Shown piece after piece: positions 42,513 to 51,132 of a DNA stretch of 64,000 nt. Numbering within the stretch: the first letter of the stretch is position 1; each line of letters begins with the position of its first letter. The DNA lies in contig CAZLYU010000003.1 in NCBI GenBank assembly GCA_964563855.1, positions 1 to 64,000 of the forward strand, read 5' to 3'. The notes under the pieces are model-generated. The model was not told the DNA's origin. It did no database searches and saw only the letters and a program-made list of their open reading frames with translations. The translations under genes and the position numbers were made by a program. Origin of the DNA: JAFGRR01 sp964563855 (GTDB taxonomy: Bacteria > Planctomycetota > Phycisphaerae > UBA1845 > Fen-1342).

Positions 42513-43442
42513 TCAGTCGCCCGTGTTGATCACGAACACGGTGAAGAGCTCGGTCGCACGGGCCGGCGGAGCGACGTCGAGCGTGAAGTGTAGCTGCGTG
42601 CTGTCGAGCCGGCGCGACGCGGTAACACGGCCGATCAACATCGGCGCGGGAAGCTGTCGCGACGCGGGCGCCAACACGACCCGCGCTCCCTGACCGTAGT
42701 AGTCGCGCGAGGCTTCACGGATCTCCATGCGTCCCCCGCCGAGCCCGACCAGCAGCGACTTTCCTTCGAGCACATCCCACGTGTTGACATCGTTCACGCG
42801 CGCCACGCGCACGGCCAATTGTGCATCCGGGTCGCTCAAGAGCGTCACGACCGCTTCGTACGGCATCACCTGTGTTACGGCGCCGATCAGCCATTGACGC
42901 GACAGCAGGCGCCGATTGGCCTGCGCCAAATTGATCGGTGTGAGCGCGGCGGCGTTCGGGTCGTCGTCGACCAGCACATCCCCCCCCGCCGCCACCCACT
43001 GCCCGGTGCGTACGCCGGCGACCGAACCGCGCGCAATGCGGAGCACATCGCGACGTCGATCGAACGTGACGCCCAAAACGGGCGCCCGCACGAGACGCAC
43101 GTCGGCGGCGCCAAGCTGGTTTGCAATGCCGGTCGCGGTGTCGAAGTCGCGGGCAAGGGCCATGAAGGCTTGTTCGAGCTGCGCGACCTGGCGCTGCAAG
43201 ACGTCGTTTCGCGATTGAAGCGACGCGACGTCGGCGTCTTCCGGAATCGAAACGGGGTCGGCGCCCCACTGCTTCAATGCGATGGCGGCGTGTTGCAGCG
43301 GCTGTTCAATCAAGCCCAGCGGCTGGCGGATCGATCGCGCCCAACTCGTGCACCCCGGCGGCAGCAACGAGACCAGCAGCGCGCCGACCAAACACAGCGC
43401 GAACCAGCCACTCGTGCTCGACTTGCGGGTCTGACCGGGCAT
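42513..43442 (-). CDS. MreC-like cell-shape protein
   Basis: This 309-residue protein has one N-terminal membrane helix (FALCLVGALLVSLLPPGC, about 14-31) and a heptad-like coiled coil (SLQSRNDVLQRQVAQLEQAF, about 74-93). A beta-rich part follows: APVLGVTFDRRRDVLRIARG, SVAGVRTGQWVAAGG, WLIGAVTQVMPYEAVVTLLS and LFTVFVINTG at the end. That order (TM, coiled coil, two beta barrels) is the MreC architecture. MreC links the cytoskeletal MreB to elongasome penicillin-binding proteins. It is unusual in lacking adjacent mreB, mreD or mrdA. The LPPGC could also be a lipobox. Sequence similarity is only family-level, so the assignment is moderate. Confidence 0.6.
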   Translation of the reverse strand: MPGQTRKSSTSGWFALCLVGALLVSLLPPGCTSWARSIRQPLGLIEQPLQHAAIALKQWGADPVSIPEDADVASLQSRNDVLQRQVAQLEQAFMALARDFDTATGIANQLGAADVRLVRAPVLGVTFDRRRDVLRIARGSVAGVRTGQWVAAGGDVLVDDDPNAAALTPINLAQANRRLLSRQWLIGAVTQVMPYEAVVTLLSDPDAQLAVRVARVNDVNTWDVLEGKSLLVGLGGGRMEIREASRDYYGQGARVVLAPASRQLPAPMLIGRVTASRRLDSTQLHFTLDVAPPARATELFTVFVINTGD

Positions 43443-43601
43443 GCGCCGAGTGTATAGAGCCGGGGCGCCGCCGACTACTGACGCCGGCGTCGGATCAAAC
43501 GCGCGTCTGCGGAACGTAGCGGCGCGCAGGCCGCGGTCGGCCGTCAGGCAGGGAAGCCGGAGGCGTCGTCCTTCCAGACGAGGCGGCGTCTCGGATTAAG
43601 G

Positions 43602-44486
43602 TTAGCCCGTCAGCACGTCGATCACGCCGCAGACGCCGAGCACCACGCCGACGATGCCGTTCGTCGTGAAGAACGCGAGGTTTACACGGCTGAGGTCGTG
43701 CGGGTGGATGATGGCGTTTTCGATGGTGAGCAGCGCCGCGACGCAGACCACACCGGAAAAGTACCACGCGCCCAGGTCGGCGGTCAGCCCCACGCCGACA
43801 AGCGCGCCAACCGCGACGGCGTGCAGCCCGCGCACCAGCAGCAGCGCCCGCCCGACGCCTAAACGCGCGGGGATGCTGAAGAGTCCGCGGCGGCGGTCGA
43901 AGTCGACATCCTGACAGGCGTAGATGATGTCAAACCCAGCGATCCACGTCGCGACCGCCGCCATGAGCAGCCACGCCGGCGCCCCGAGTGTCGCAGGGCT
44001 GATCGCGATCCAGGTCGCGACGGGCGAGAAGGCGATCGCGGCGCCCAACACCAGATGCGAAAGCGACGTAAAGCGCTTGGTGTAAGAGTAGACGCATACG
44101 AGCAGCAGCGTCGGCAGACTCAGCGCGAGCGGCCAGATGTTGCCTTGCGACCACCAAAAGCCAGCACATCCCAGCAGAAACACACCGCATGACGCAGCGA
44201 AAAAGCTCCACGCGTCGCGACGCGTCAACCGACCGGCCGGCAGCGGGCGCATCGCCGTACGCGGATTCGCAGCGTCGATTTCGGCGTCGACGATGCGATT
44301 GAAGGTCATCGCGGCGCTGCGGGCCCCGACCATACATGCGAGAATGAGGACCGACTGCAGTGCGGTGGGCGGCTCCGGTCGCGCTGCCAGAAACAGCGCG
44401 AGCGCCGCGAACGGCAACGCAAAGACCGAGTGGGCGAGCTTGATCATGTCCGCCCACGTGCGGACCGACGTGGCGAGACCGCTCAT
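43602..44486 (-). CDS. UbiA-family prenyltransferase (4-hydroxybenzoate/MqnP-like)
   Basis: This 294-residue membrane enzyme with about 8-9 helices transfers a polyprenyl chain to an aromatic ring. The first Asp motif is AMTFNRIVDAEIDAANPRT (NRxxDxxxD, about 61-79), and the second is DIIYACQDVDFDRRRGLFSI (YxxxDxxxD, near 185), both needed for Mg-diphosphate binding. It starts directly after the ubiX stop (TAG followed by ATG), so the two are coupled. UbiA with UbiX is the pattern of ubiquinone synthesis and of the futalosine menaquinone route (MqnP plus UbiX/UbiD-type decarboxylase). Planctomycetota generally use menaquinone, which favours MqnP, but no other mqn gene is here. Confidence 0.88.
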   Translation of the reverse strand: MSGLATSVRTWADMIKLAHSVFALPFAALALFLAARPEPPTALQSVLILACMVGARSAAMTFNRIVDAEIDAANPRTAMRPLPAGRLTRRDAWSFFAASCGVFLLGCAGFWWSQGNIWPLALSLPTLLLVCVYSYTKRFTSLSHLVLGAAIAFSPVATWIAISPATLGAPAWLLMAAVATWIAGFDIIYACQDVDFDRRRGLFSIPARLGVGRALLLVRGLHAVAVGALVGVGLTADLGAWYFSGVVCVAALLTIENAIIHPHDLSRVNLAFFTTNGIVGVVLGVCGVIDVLTG

Positions 44487-45104
44487 CTAGTCGGCCTCGG
44501 TCGTCATTTCCGCGAGCGGCTGCTGCGCATCCGGCTTCCAACGCGTATTGAGCTGGTGCTGCACGTCGAGCAGGTCGAGCACTTTGCCCACGACGAAGTC
44601 GACCAACTCCGCGACGGTGGTCGGCCGCAGATAAAAGCCCGGGCTCGCCGGACAGATGATCGCCCCGGCGCGGCTGAGACGCAGCATGTTCTCGATCTCG
44701 ATGGGGCTCAACGGCATTTCACGAGCCACGACGATCAGCCGTCGCGCTTCCTTCAGCGTGACTGCGGCGGCGCGGTCGATGAGGTTGTCGCCGGTGCCGG
44801 CGGCCATCGAGCCGAGCGTGTTGCTGCTGCACGGGCAGACCGCCATGCCGTGTGTGAGGAATGATCCGCTGGCGATGCGGGCGCCCACATCGTTGTACGG
44901 GTAGAGGGTGATGTTGTCGGCGGGCCGACCGACCAGGTTCTCGACCGTGCAACGGCGAATGTCGAGCTCGTCGGCAAATAACTGTCGTCCGTGAGGCGAG
45001 ACGACGAGGTGGGTGTGCGCGTCGCTGCGGGCAAGTTCCTGTAACAAACGCTGGGCGTACGGTGCTCCGCTTGCCCCGGTCACGGCGACAACGATCTGCT
45101 TCAC
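44487..45104 (-). CDS. ubiX: UbiX-family flavin prenyltransferase
   Basis: UbiX attaches a dimethylallyl unit to FMN, making the prenylated cofactor needed by UbiD-type decarboxylases. The 205-residue product begins at GTG 45104 with AGGAG 5-6 bases upstream, overlapping the preceding TGA. IVVAVTGASGAPYAQRLLQE is the FMN-binding start. VCPCSSNTLGSMAAGTGDNL, EARRLIVVAREMPLSPIEIE and ICPASPGFYLRPTTVAELVD follow the family order, including the Tyr/Arg that bind the prenyl phosphate. The UbiD partner is not in the window. Confidence 0.95.
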   Translation of the reverse strand: MKQIVVAVTGASGAPYAQRLLQELARSDAHTHLVVSPHGRQLFADELDIRRCTVENLVGRPADNITLYPYNDVGARIASGSFLTHGMAVCPCSSNTLGSMAAGTGDNLIDRAAAVTLKEARRLIVVAREMPLSPIEIENMLRLSRAGAIICPASPGFYLRPTTVAELVDFVVGKVLDLLDVQHQLNTRWKPDAQQPLAEMTTEAD

Positions 45105-46990
45105 GGCGACTCCTGAGTGGTCACGGCGGGCAAGGCAACGGCTGGCTCCAGTTGCTCCAATTGCTCCGCGGCGAGGCCGCCCCAGATGGTATCGGCGTAT
45201 TGCTGCGCGAGGCGGCGCATCCGCTCGAGCCCGCGGCGCCGTGCATCCGGCGGCTCGCGCAATGACTGAATCTCGAGCCCTGCGAGCCGAAACAGCGCTT
45301 CGGGCAACGCGTCAGAAGCGACGAGATTTGAGTCCGCATCGGGGGACGGCGTGGGCTGCCCGTCGATGAACGCGCGAAGCTGCGCGGCGCGGGCGTCAAC
45401 ACTGTCGGCACTGGTGGCGTACGCGACCAGCAGGTTGTCGCGCAAGAGCGCCTTCGGGAAGGTCGCGAGCAGTCGCGACAATTGGTCGCGATAACCCGCG
45501 CGGCGTCCGTCGAGCTGTGCGTAGGCCTGGAGCGGCTGCAACCCGTAATTGAAATCGTCGGCATTGTTCTTGATGAGCGATAGCTGGCGGCGCAACTCGG
45601 CGGCGTACCAGTCGGCGTCGAAATTCAGCCCGTCGCTGACCGATCCGCCGGCCTCGGCGACCTGCTGCGCCAAGTCGACGCCGCGGCGCAGAACGTCACG
45701 GGCAGCGCCGATTTCGCCCGCCCGCAGTTTCAACTGACCCAGTCGCAGGGCCGCCGCGAGCGCCAACGGCGAGTCGGGAAACTGCCCCAGCAAGAGCGAC
45801 CACACCCGCTCAGACTCGGGATGTGGGAAGTCGTGATAGAGCTTCCGCGCCACCAGCCCCTGATCGGCGAAGAGCGCGGAGACGTCGAGGCGTGTATCGA
45901 GCGCAAGCCCCTGGATGTAGAGCACCTGCGACAGATGCCGGCTCCGAGGATGACGCTCGATAAACTCCTCGCACTTGACTCGCGCAAACTCGCGCTGTCG
46001 GTGCAAATGCACCAGGAAGTGCTGTTCGAGACGACGACGCACGTAGTCGTAGTCGCCTTGAATGACGCGATAGAGTTCGCTCCAACTGGGTGTGTACTCG
46101 TGAAAGAGCTGATCAGCCGCAGCGGTCACGTCGACGACGGGGCGAAACGCGACTGAACGCGGGCCGACCTCGGCCTCGAGTCGCCGATACTCGAGTTCGT
46201 CGACACCGACGTTCGAGAAGAACAACCACACCGGGGCCGCAAGCATGCCCGTGAGAATCGGGGCCACAGCGCCTGGTCGGTAACGCACCACCGACGAGAG
46301 CCACAGAATGGCGCCCAGCATGACGGCTGCGGCCAAGAGCGCCAGAATCCACGGCGCAAACAGCAGCGTGCGATTGCCCGGGATCGCGAGCAATGCGGCC
46401 TGATCGTCTGTGGGGCGCGTCGCGAGATAGAGGTACAGAAGCACGGGCAGCAGCCCGACCAGCGCTGCGGCGAACCGCAGCTTCAGTCGAAACGGTCGCA
46501 CGGCCGCCAGAACGCAGCTCAGCGTGAGCGTGATCGCCATCCAGGGCATGTGCGCGAAGACGAGCACCGCCGCCGTGAACGGCAGACACGCCCAGAAGCG
46601 GTACAAGATCGCCACGGCGATCGGCGTCGCGACCATCGCGGCCACGAGCAAGCCCAGCACGACCCCATGAATCGGGTTCTGCACGACGTTGATGGGATCG
46701 AGCAGAAAGTCGGTCAGGTTTTGCGTCGCGTCGCCCCAGAAACGGAACGGCGTGAGATAGCCTTCGAGCGAGAAGTCGAAGATGCGCGCCGTGTGCAGCC
46801 AATGCGAGAATGCGCACACCGCGCAGAAGAGCAGGAAGTTCAACACCAGCAGCACGCCGGCCCGCCAGCGATACTTCGCCTGTGGACGCGACCACACGTC
46901 CGTAATGACGAGCGGCAAATTCTCCGGCTCACGGGCGATTGCGAGCGAGGGCTCGCGCGGAGCGGTGGGTGACGACACGCGGTCGAGCAT
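45101..46990 (-). CDS. Multi-pass membrane protein with TPR-like C-terminal region, unknown function
   Basis: This 629-residue protein has an N-terminal cytosolic tail of about 40 residues. At least six hydrophobic helices follow (about 45-65, 108-132, 135-165, 172-190, 210-233, 240-265). The soluble part after residue 280 looks alpha-helical and repetitive: FARVKCEEFIERHPRSRHLS, LYIQGLALDTRLDVSALFAD, FPDSPLALAAALRLGQLKLR and AGEIGAARDVLRRGVDLAQQ, the last being TPR-like. LEPAVALPAVTTQES ends the chain. I do not recognise the family. It is the first gene of a three-gene minus-strand run with ubiX and the UbiA homologue (4-bp overlap). A link to quinone synthesis or to envelope processes is only guilt by association. 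Confidence 0.7.
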   Translation of the reverse strand: MLDRVSSPTAPREPSLAIAREPENLPLVITDVWSRPQAKYRWRAGVLLVLNFLLFCAVCAFSHWLHTARIFDFSLEGYLTPFRFWGDATQNLTDFLLDPINVVQNPIHGVVLGLLVAAMVATPIAVAILYRFWACLPFTAAVLVFAHMPWMAITLTLSCVLAAVRPFRLKLRFAAALVGLLPVLLYLYLATRPTDDQAALLAIPGNRTLLFAPWILALLAAAVMLGAILWLSSVVRYRPGAVAPILTGMLAAPVWLFFSNVGVDELEYRRLEAEVGPRSVAFRPVVDVTAAADQLFHEYTPSWSELYRVIQGDYDYVRRRLEQHFLVHLHRQREFARVKCEEFIERHPRSRHLSQVLYIQGLALDTRLDVSALFADQGLVARKLYHDFPHPESERVWSLLLGQFPDSPLALAAALRLGQLKLRAGEIGAARDVLRRGVDLAQQVAEAGGSVSDGLNFDADWYAAELRRQLSLIKNNADDFNYGLQPLQAYAQLDGRRAGYRDQLSRLLATFPKALLRDNLLVAYATSADSVDARAAQLRAFIDGQPTPSPDADSNLVASDALPEALFRLAGLEIQSLREPPDARRRGLERMRRLAQQYADTIWGGLAAEQLEQLEPAVALPAVTTQESP

Positions 46991-47079
46991 ACGGAAATGC
47001 TAAGCCGGGCGCTCGTTTGCCCGCAACCGGTCTGCGGGTTGACCGGCGCCGGCGGCAACCTAAGATACGGGGTCGCAAG

Positions 47080-47153
47080 GTCCCCGTAGCTCAATTGGAT
47101 AGAGTGTCGGCCTCCGGAGCCGAAGGTTAGAGGTTCGAATCCTCTCGGGGACG
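47080..47153 (+). tRNA. tRNA-Arg (anticodon CCG)
   Basis: This 74-nt cloverleaf has a 7-bp acceptor stem GTCCCCG/CGGGGAC (47080-47086 with 47146-47152), a D arm containing AGCTCAATTGGATAGAG, the anticodon stem TCGGC/GCCGA with loop CTCCGGA, a T arm AGAGG-TTCGAAT-CCTCT and discriminator G47153. The anticodon CCG is at 47114-47116. The 3' CCA is not encoded (GTTC follows). It reads CGG codons, used often in this GC-rich sequence. Confidence 0.97.
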
Positions 47154-47203
47154 TTCACGGGCGAACTGACAACAGCGCGGCGCCCACGCGCGTCGCTCCG
47201 GCT

Positions 47204-48715
47204 TCACTCGAACAATGCTTCCGCCACGCGTCGTCGCAGATTGTCGGCGTTGGCCCCATTGATGAGCAGCGCGAAGGCGAGGCGTTGACCGTCGCTGCGT
47301 TCGACGTAGCCCGCTAGCGTTCGCACGCGCGAGATGGAACCCGTCTTGCCCCACATTCGGCCGACCAGCGGGTCTGATCGCCAGCGGCGCAGTGTGCCGG
47401 GTTCGGTCGGTTGCGCTAGCGAAGCGCGAAACATCGCTGCGTGCGACGACGTTTGCATGCCGCGCAGCAGATCAACCACTTGGCGGGCGCTGACCCGGTT
47501 GTCATGGCTCAGTCCGCTGCCATCGACGATGCGCGCCGTGCCGAGGTCGACGCCGCGCGTCTGCAAGACGCGTCGCAGGACCGCGACTGCGGACTGCCGC
47601 GACGCGCCGCGCCGCACGCGCCAGGCGCCGCCATTCGCGCTGCGCTCATACGCCGCGAGCGACTTGAGCAACGCTTCGGCGAACATGTTCTGACTGAAGG
47701 TGTTGCAGCGCCACAGAGCTTCTCGCAGCGTGGTGCGTTCGGTGGCCAGTCGTTGCGCCCGGCGCAGCGCGTCGGGCGACAGCTCACGCCGCGCAACGGC
47801 GCCGCCGACCGTCACGCCGCGGTCGCGTAGCGCATGTTTGAGTGCGAAACCGAAGAAGACCGTTGGCGTGTTGACCGCCGCCGTGCCGATGAACCCCGAC
47901 CGCGTCACGCCGCCGCGCACGTCGAAGATGTCGCTCCCGTCGTCGCGGGTGACGACCGCCGTGTGTCTGTCTGCGCGGCGAAGGGCTTCGCGCACGAAGC
48001 CGGGTCCGGGATTGGGTGTGAATCGCACGATGGGCTCGTCGCCGTCGAAATCGGCGTAGACGTCGACGCAGTTGTTCGCCAGGTTCAGCCCGCCGACGGG
48101 CGCTGCATACCAACGATCCGCCTGGGCGGGGTCCCAGCTCGGCGCTCGCCACTGCTGGTCGAAGATGCCGTCGTCGAGCACGATCTTGCCGACCTGCGAC
48201 ACGCCGCGCCCCCGGAGCGCCGCCGCCCAACGATCGAAGGCTGCGAATCGGGGCTGATCGCGTGCATCGGCGAGCCGCTCGTCGCCGAGTCCGGGATCGC
48301 CGCGCCCGACCACCCACAACTCATCGCCCGCCAGGTAGACCATTGTCTCGAACGCGAAGCTGGCGCCGAGGTGTTCGATCGCCGCCGCGGATGTGAAGAG
48401 CTTCAACACGCTGGCGGGCTTTAGCGCCGCATCAGGGTTGCGTTGATACCAGACGACGCCGCTATCGGTGTCTTCGACGAGCAGCGCGGCGGTGGCCCCG
48501 CTTGGCAGCGACGCAAGCAGCGCATCGATTCGTGCGGCGAAGCCGTCGGGAGGCGCGGTCGCGTGCGCGGCTGTGGTGGTGAGCAGCAGGAGCGTCGCAG
48601 CGATCAGCGTTTGTGCTCGCGAAGCAACTGCACCAGCGTCTTGAAGCGACCGTGAAACGGCGCTTCGACTTCCATGAACTGTTCGGTGATTGGGTGTTTG
48701 AATTGCAACTTCCAT
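47204..48715 (-). CDS. dacB: D-alanyl-D-alanine carboxypeptidase/endopeptidase, PBP4 type (family S13)
   Basis: This is a periplasmic penicillin-binding protein that trims D-Ala and cuts 4-3 crosslinks in peptidoglycan. All three motifs are visible: SxxK in ALKPASVLKLFTSAAAIEHL, SxN in GSGLSHDNRVSARQV, and KTG in GRMWGKTGSISRVRTLAGYV. The leader TLIAATLLLLTTTAAHATA is a good signal peptide. The only ATG before it in frame, 48715, lies 112 bases inside the rluD gene and gives 503 residues with a 35-residue n-region; a CTG start about 100 bases later is possible. Gene order rluD-dacB on the minus strand suggests co-transcription. Confidence 0.9.
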   Translation of the reverse strand: MEVAIQTPNHRTVHGSRSAVSRSLQDAGAVASRAQTLIAATLLLLTTTAAHATAPPDGFAARIDALLASLPSGATAALLVEDTDSGVVWYQRNPDAALKPASVLKLFTSAAAIEHLGASFAFETMVYLAGDELWVVGRGDPGLGDERLADARDQPRFAAFDRWAAALRGRGVSQVGKIVLDDGIFDQQWRAPSWDPAQADRWYAAPVGGLNLANNCVDVYADFDGDEPIVRFTPNPGPGFVREALRRADRHTAVVTRDDGSDIFDVRGGVTRSGFIGTAAVNTPTVFFGFALKHALRDRGVTVGGAVARRELSPDALRRAQRLATERTTLREALWRCNTFSQNMFAEALLKSLAAYERSANGGAWRVRRGASRQSAVAVLRRVLQTRGVDLGTARIVDGSGLSHDNRVSARQVVDLLRGMQTSSHAAMFRASLAQPTEPGTLRRWRSDPLVGRMWGKTGSISRVRTLAGYVERSDGQRLAFALLINGANADNLRRRVAEALFE

Positions 48716-49626
48716 GCGTGCAGCGCCTGATACTCCATGAGCGGCTCAGCCGAGCCTTCACCAGCCAGCGTCAGTTCGCTGACGACTTTACCCCCGTACA
48801 TCGTATCGCCCACCAACGGGTGCCCAAGGTGCGACATATGCACGCGCAATTGATGCGTACGACCCGTCTTCGGTTTGAGCTGCACGAGCGTGTATCCGTC
48901 GAAGCGTTCGGCGACTTCGTATGTGGTGATCGCCGACTTGCCGACGTCGATCTTGTTCTCTTTGATCATGACGGCGAACTTCTCGCGGACGACCGGGTGT
49001 ACGCCGATGGGCGCGTCGATCACGTCGCTATCGAGCGCAACGCGACCCTGCACGACGGCCACATATGTCTTCTGGATCGTGCGCCGTTCGAACTGCAGGC
49101 TCAGCCGCCAATGCGCCTCATCGGTCTTCGCGACGAGCATCACCCCGGTGGTGTTCTTGTCGAGCCGATGAACAATGCCCGGTCGGAATGGCGCCGAACC
49201 GTGGCTGAGCGACTCGGCATAGAACGCAAGGGCGTTGACCAGCGTGCCGGTCTGCGTCGCGCGCGCCGGGTGGCAGATGATGCCGGTCTGTTTGTTGATC
49301 GCGAGCAGGTGCTCGTCTTCGTAAATGATGTTGACCGGAATGTCTTCGGGGACAATCTCGGTCGGCTCGGGCGGCGGCAGCAGCAACTCGACCAGGTCGC
49401 CGCCGTTCATCTCGTAGCTGGACTTGGTGGGCTGACCGTTGACGGTAATCGCGCCCTGTCGGATCAAGCGCTGAATCGCGGTGCGCGAGAGGTGCGGGAA
49501 ACGGCCGTGCAGATAGCTGTCCAGCCGACGGCCAGGCAATTTGCGGCGAATCTTCAGCCGGACGCGCTGCGTGTCCTGGTCATCGACGGGAATCGGACGA
49601 TCGAGGATGTCGTCTTCAAGGCTCAC
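48604..49626 (-). CDS. rluD: RluA-family 23S rRNA pseudouridine synthase (RluD type)
   Basis: This 340-residue enzyme converts specific uridines of 23S rRNA (usually in helix 69) to pseudouridine. An N-terminal S4 RNA-binding domain (RRLDSYLHGRFPHLSRTAIQ, about 33-52, then IRQGAITVNGQPTK) precedes the catalytic domain. The catalytic motif is PGIVHRLDKNTTGVMLVAKT, whose Asp in HRLDKNT is the nucleophile. LKPKTGRTHQLRVHMSHLGH, GDTMYG and the C-terminal LHAWKLQFKHPITEQFMEVE also match. Translation begins at GTG 49626. The exact target (RluD or RluC/RluB relatives) is inferred from the S4 domain and length. Confidence 0.92.
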   Translation of the reverse strand: MSLEDDILDRPIPVDDQDTQRVRLKIRRKLPGRRLDSYLHGRFPHLSRTAIQRLIRQGAITVNGQPTKSSYEMNGGDLVELLLPPPEPTEIVPEDIPVNIIYEDEHLLAINKQTGIICHPARATQTGTLVNALAFYAESLSHGSAPFRPGIVHRLDKNTTGVMLVAKTDEAHWRLSLQFERRTIQKTYVAVVQGRVALDSDVIDAPIGVHPVVREKFAVMIKENKIDVGKSAITTYEVAERFDGYTLVQLKPKTGRTHQLRVHMSHLGHPLVGDTMYGGKVVSELTLAGEGSAEPLMEYQALHAWKLQFKHPITEQFMEVEAPFHGRFKTLVQLLREHKR

Positions 49627-49657
49627 ACGCGCTCAACTGGAACGAACGCCACACCGC

Positions 49658-50494
49658 TTATCCGGCGGAGGGCTGCGTAGTCGGGGCTTGTTCAACAGAT
49701 TCAGAGGCCGAGCCCGCCTCAGTGTCGGTCGTCTCGGTCTGGTTTCCGGTCTCGGGCTCGGTCGGCTCCGGCGACGCAGCCTGGTCGCCCGTATCCGGAC
49801 CGAAGATCAGGTTGGTCGGAACGTCGTCGATGTCGATGTTGCTGGGCGTCGGCGCGAAGTTCGGCGGCAACCCCGGCCCCACCGTCTCGGGCGGCGAGCC
49901 GGCGACGAACGTCACGGATTCGCGCAGCCTTTCGAGCCCGGTGAGCCGGACGGTCGCGATCTGCTGCTGCGGGAACCCCGCGTAGTAGTCGCTTTGCAAC
50001 GCCTCGTACGCCTTGGCGGCTTCGTCAAACTCACGCAGATTCTCGTGGATCTTTGCGATCGCCAGCCACGCCGGGGCCTTGAAGACCGCGTCGAGATCAG
50101 CGCGTTGCACGAGCCGTTGCAAGTCGCTCAGCGCGCGGCGCAGCGCTTCGTCGTCGAGCTCGGCGCCCTGCGCGGCCTCGACCGCGGAGACAAGCGCTGC
50201 TCTGAGCCGAGCCACGTCGGCCGCGGGCTCGTCGAGTTCGGCCGCGAGCACGCGCAGCGTATCGGCCGCGCCGGCGCCGTCCGCCGACTCCTGACCGGCC
50301 AGGAAGATGCGTGACCATTCCTGCTGTTCGGCGCGTGTCGCTTGCCAGTTCCAGGTGTAATACGCCCCCCAAATCAGCAGCCCGATCGCGACGCCGGCAA
50401 TCGCATAGATGACGCTTTTGTCGAGCGATCGCAAACGCGCCAGCGCCTCGGCCAACTCGTTCTGCTTTAACTGATGTCTTGTCTCGGCATCCAT
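49658..50494 (-). CDS. Membrane-anchored TPR-like protein (YfgM-type), function unknown
   Basis: This 278-residue protein has a soluble helical start rich in charged residues (DAETRHQLKQNELAEALARL). One membrane helix follows (SVIYAIAGVAIGLLIWGAYY, about 27-46). A periplasmic helical domain then contains a TPR-like unit (APAWLAIAKIHENLREFDEA AKAYEALQ). The last 70 residues (PTEPETGNQTETTDTEAGSA and so on) are acidic and Thr/Pro/Glu-rich, unlikely to be folded. The architecture resembles YfgM/ancillary SecYEG translocon proteins, but the homology is weak. It lies 31 bp from rluD and 23 bp from the preceding lipoprotein gene. Confidence 0.7.
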   Translation of the reverse strand: MDAETRHQLKQNELAEALARLRSLDKSVIYAIAGVAIGLLIWGAYYTWNWQATRAEQQEWSRIFLAGQESADGAGAADTLRVLAAELDEPAADVARLRAALVSAVEAAQGAELDDEALRRALSDLQRLVQRADLDAVFKAPAWLAIAKIHENLREFDEAAKAYEALQSDYYAGFPQQQIATVRLTGLERLRESVTFVAGSPPETVGPGLPPNFAPTPSNIDIDDVPTNLIFGPDTGDQAASPEPTEPETGNQTETTDTEAGSASESVEQAPTTQPSAG

Positions 50495-50517
50495 GGGCGT
50501 CGCCTCGCAGGGTGCTG

Positions 50518-50982
50518 CTATGGCCGTCGTCGCGGTGGGGGCGGGGCCTCGTCCGAGGCACGCACCGCATCCTCGGGACGCGGCCTCAGGTCAACCACAA
50601 AATACGTCTCGGCGAGCGACCGACGTCCGATACGCAAATCCGCCTCTTCCGTTTGGCTCTGAAACCGCAAGTAATACACACCTGCTTCGTCGCCACGCTG
50701 CACCAGCTTGAACCCCGCCGCCGGCATCTGATGCAGAAAAAACTCGTGGACGGCGTCGCGGCCGGCGGAGCCGGTGAATTCGTAATGCGCGATCCGCATG
50801 CGGCCCACTTCGGTCGCGAACGTTTTATCGTTGACCGCGCTAAAGCCGCTCGGCAACGGTACGCCCGGCAGCATCGGATGCTCAACCGCCGGCGCGGCGC
50901 GCATGCCGGCGTCAGCCCTTTCCTGCTGATCGCAGCCGGCGAGGCCGGCCGCGAGGGTCAGCAACGCGATCATTGCGCTCAC
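50518..50982 (-). CDS. Small lipoprotein of unknown function
   Basis: From GTG 50982 this is 154 residues; ATG 50973 is an equally good start. The leader MIALLTLAAGLAGC has a clear lipobox. The mature part reads EHPMLPGVPLPSGFSAVNDK, GRMRIAHYEFTGSAGRDAVH, EFFLHQMPAAGFKLVQRGDE and YYLRFQSQTEEADLRIGRRS. That pattern suggests a small alpha/beta domain that tends to occur in exported planctomycete proteins. The end is Pro/Arg-rich. A long minus-strand frame extends further upstream antisense to pilB and is not part of the gene. Confidence 0.7.
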   Translation of the reverse strand: MSAMIALLTLAAGLAGCDQQERADAGMRAAPAVEHPMLPGVPLPSGFSAVNDKTFATEVGRMRIAHYEFTGSAGRDAVHEFFLHQMPAAGFKLVQRGDEAGVYYLRFQSQTEEADLRIGRRSLAETYFVVDLRPRPEDAVRASDEAPPPPRRRP

Positions 50983-51096
50983 ATCGACACAACGCACGTC
51001 ATGGCTCCAAATCAATGCCGAGCCGCAGATTGTGACAAAGCGCCCGGGACGGGTCAAATGCCAACGTGACGACGTGCTGGGCGCCGGCCGTGGCCC

Positions 51097-51102
51097 TATA
51101 CT
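51097..51102 (+). promoter_or_regulatory. Candidate -10 element for pilB
   Basis: TATACT (5/6 match to TATAAT) lies 30 bases before the pilB ATG, within CTATACTCG, the same 9-mer as at 37612-37620 (dut). A GGAG at about 51120-51123 follows. Confidence 0.3.
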
Positions 51103-51132
51103 CGTCGGGTAGCCGAACAGGAGTCTCCGCGC

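Noticed and set aside
47080..47153. tRNA-Arg as an integration site for a mobile element
   Set aside because: No integrase, no direct repeat of the tRNA 3' end nearby and no change in gene style on either side.
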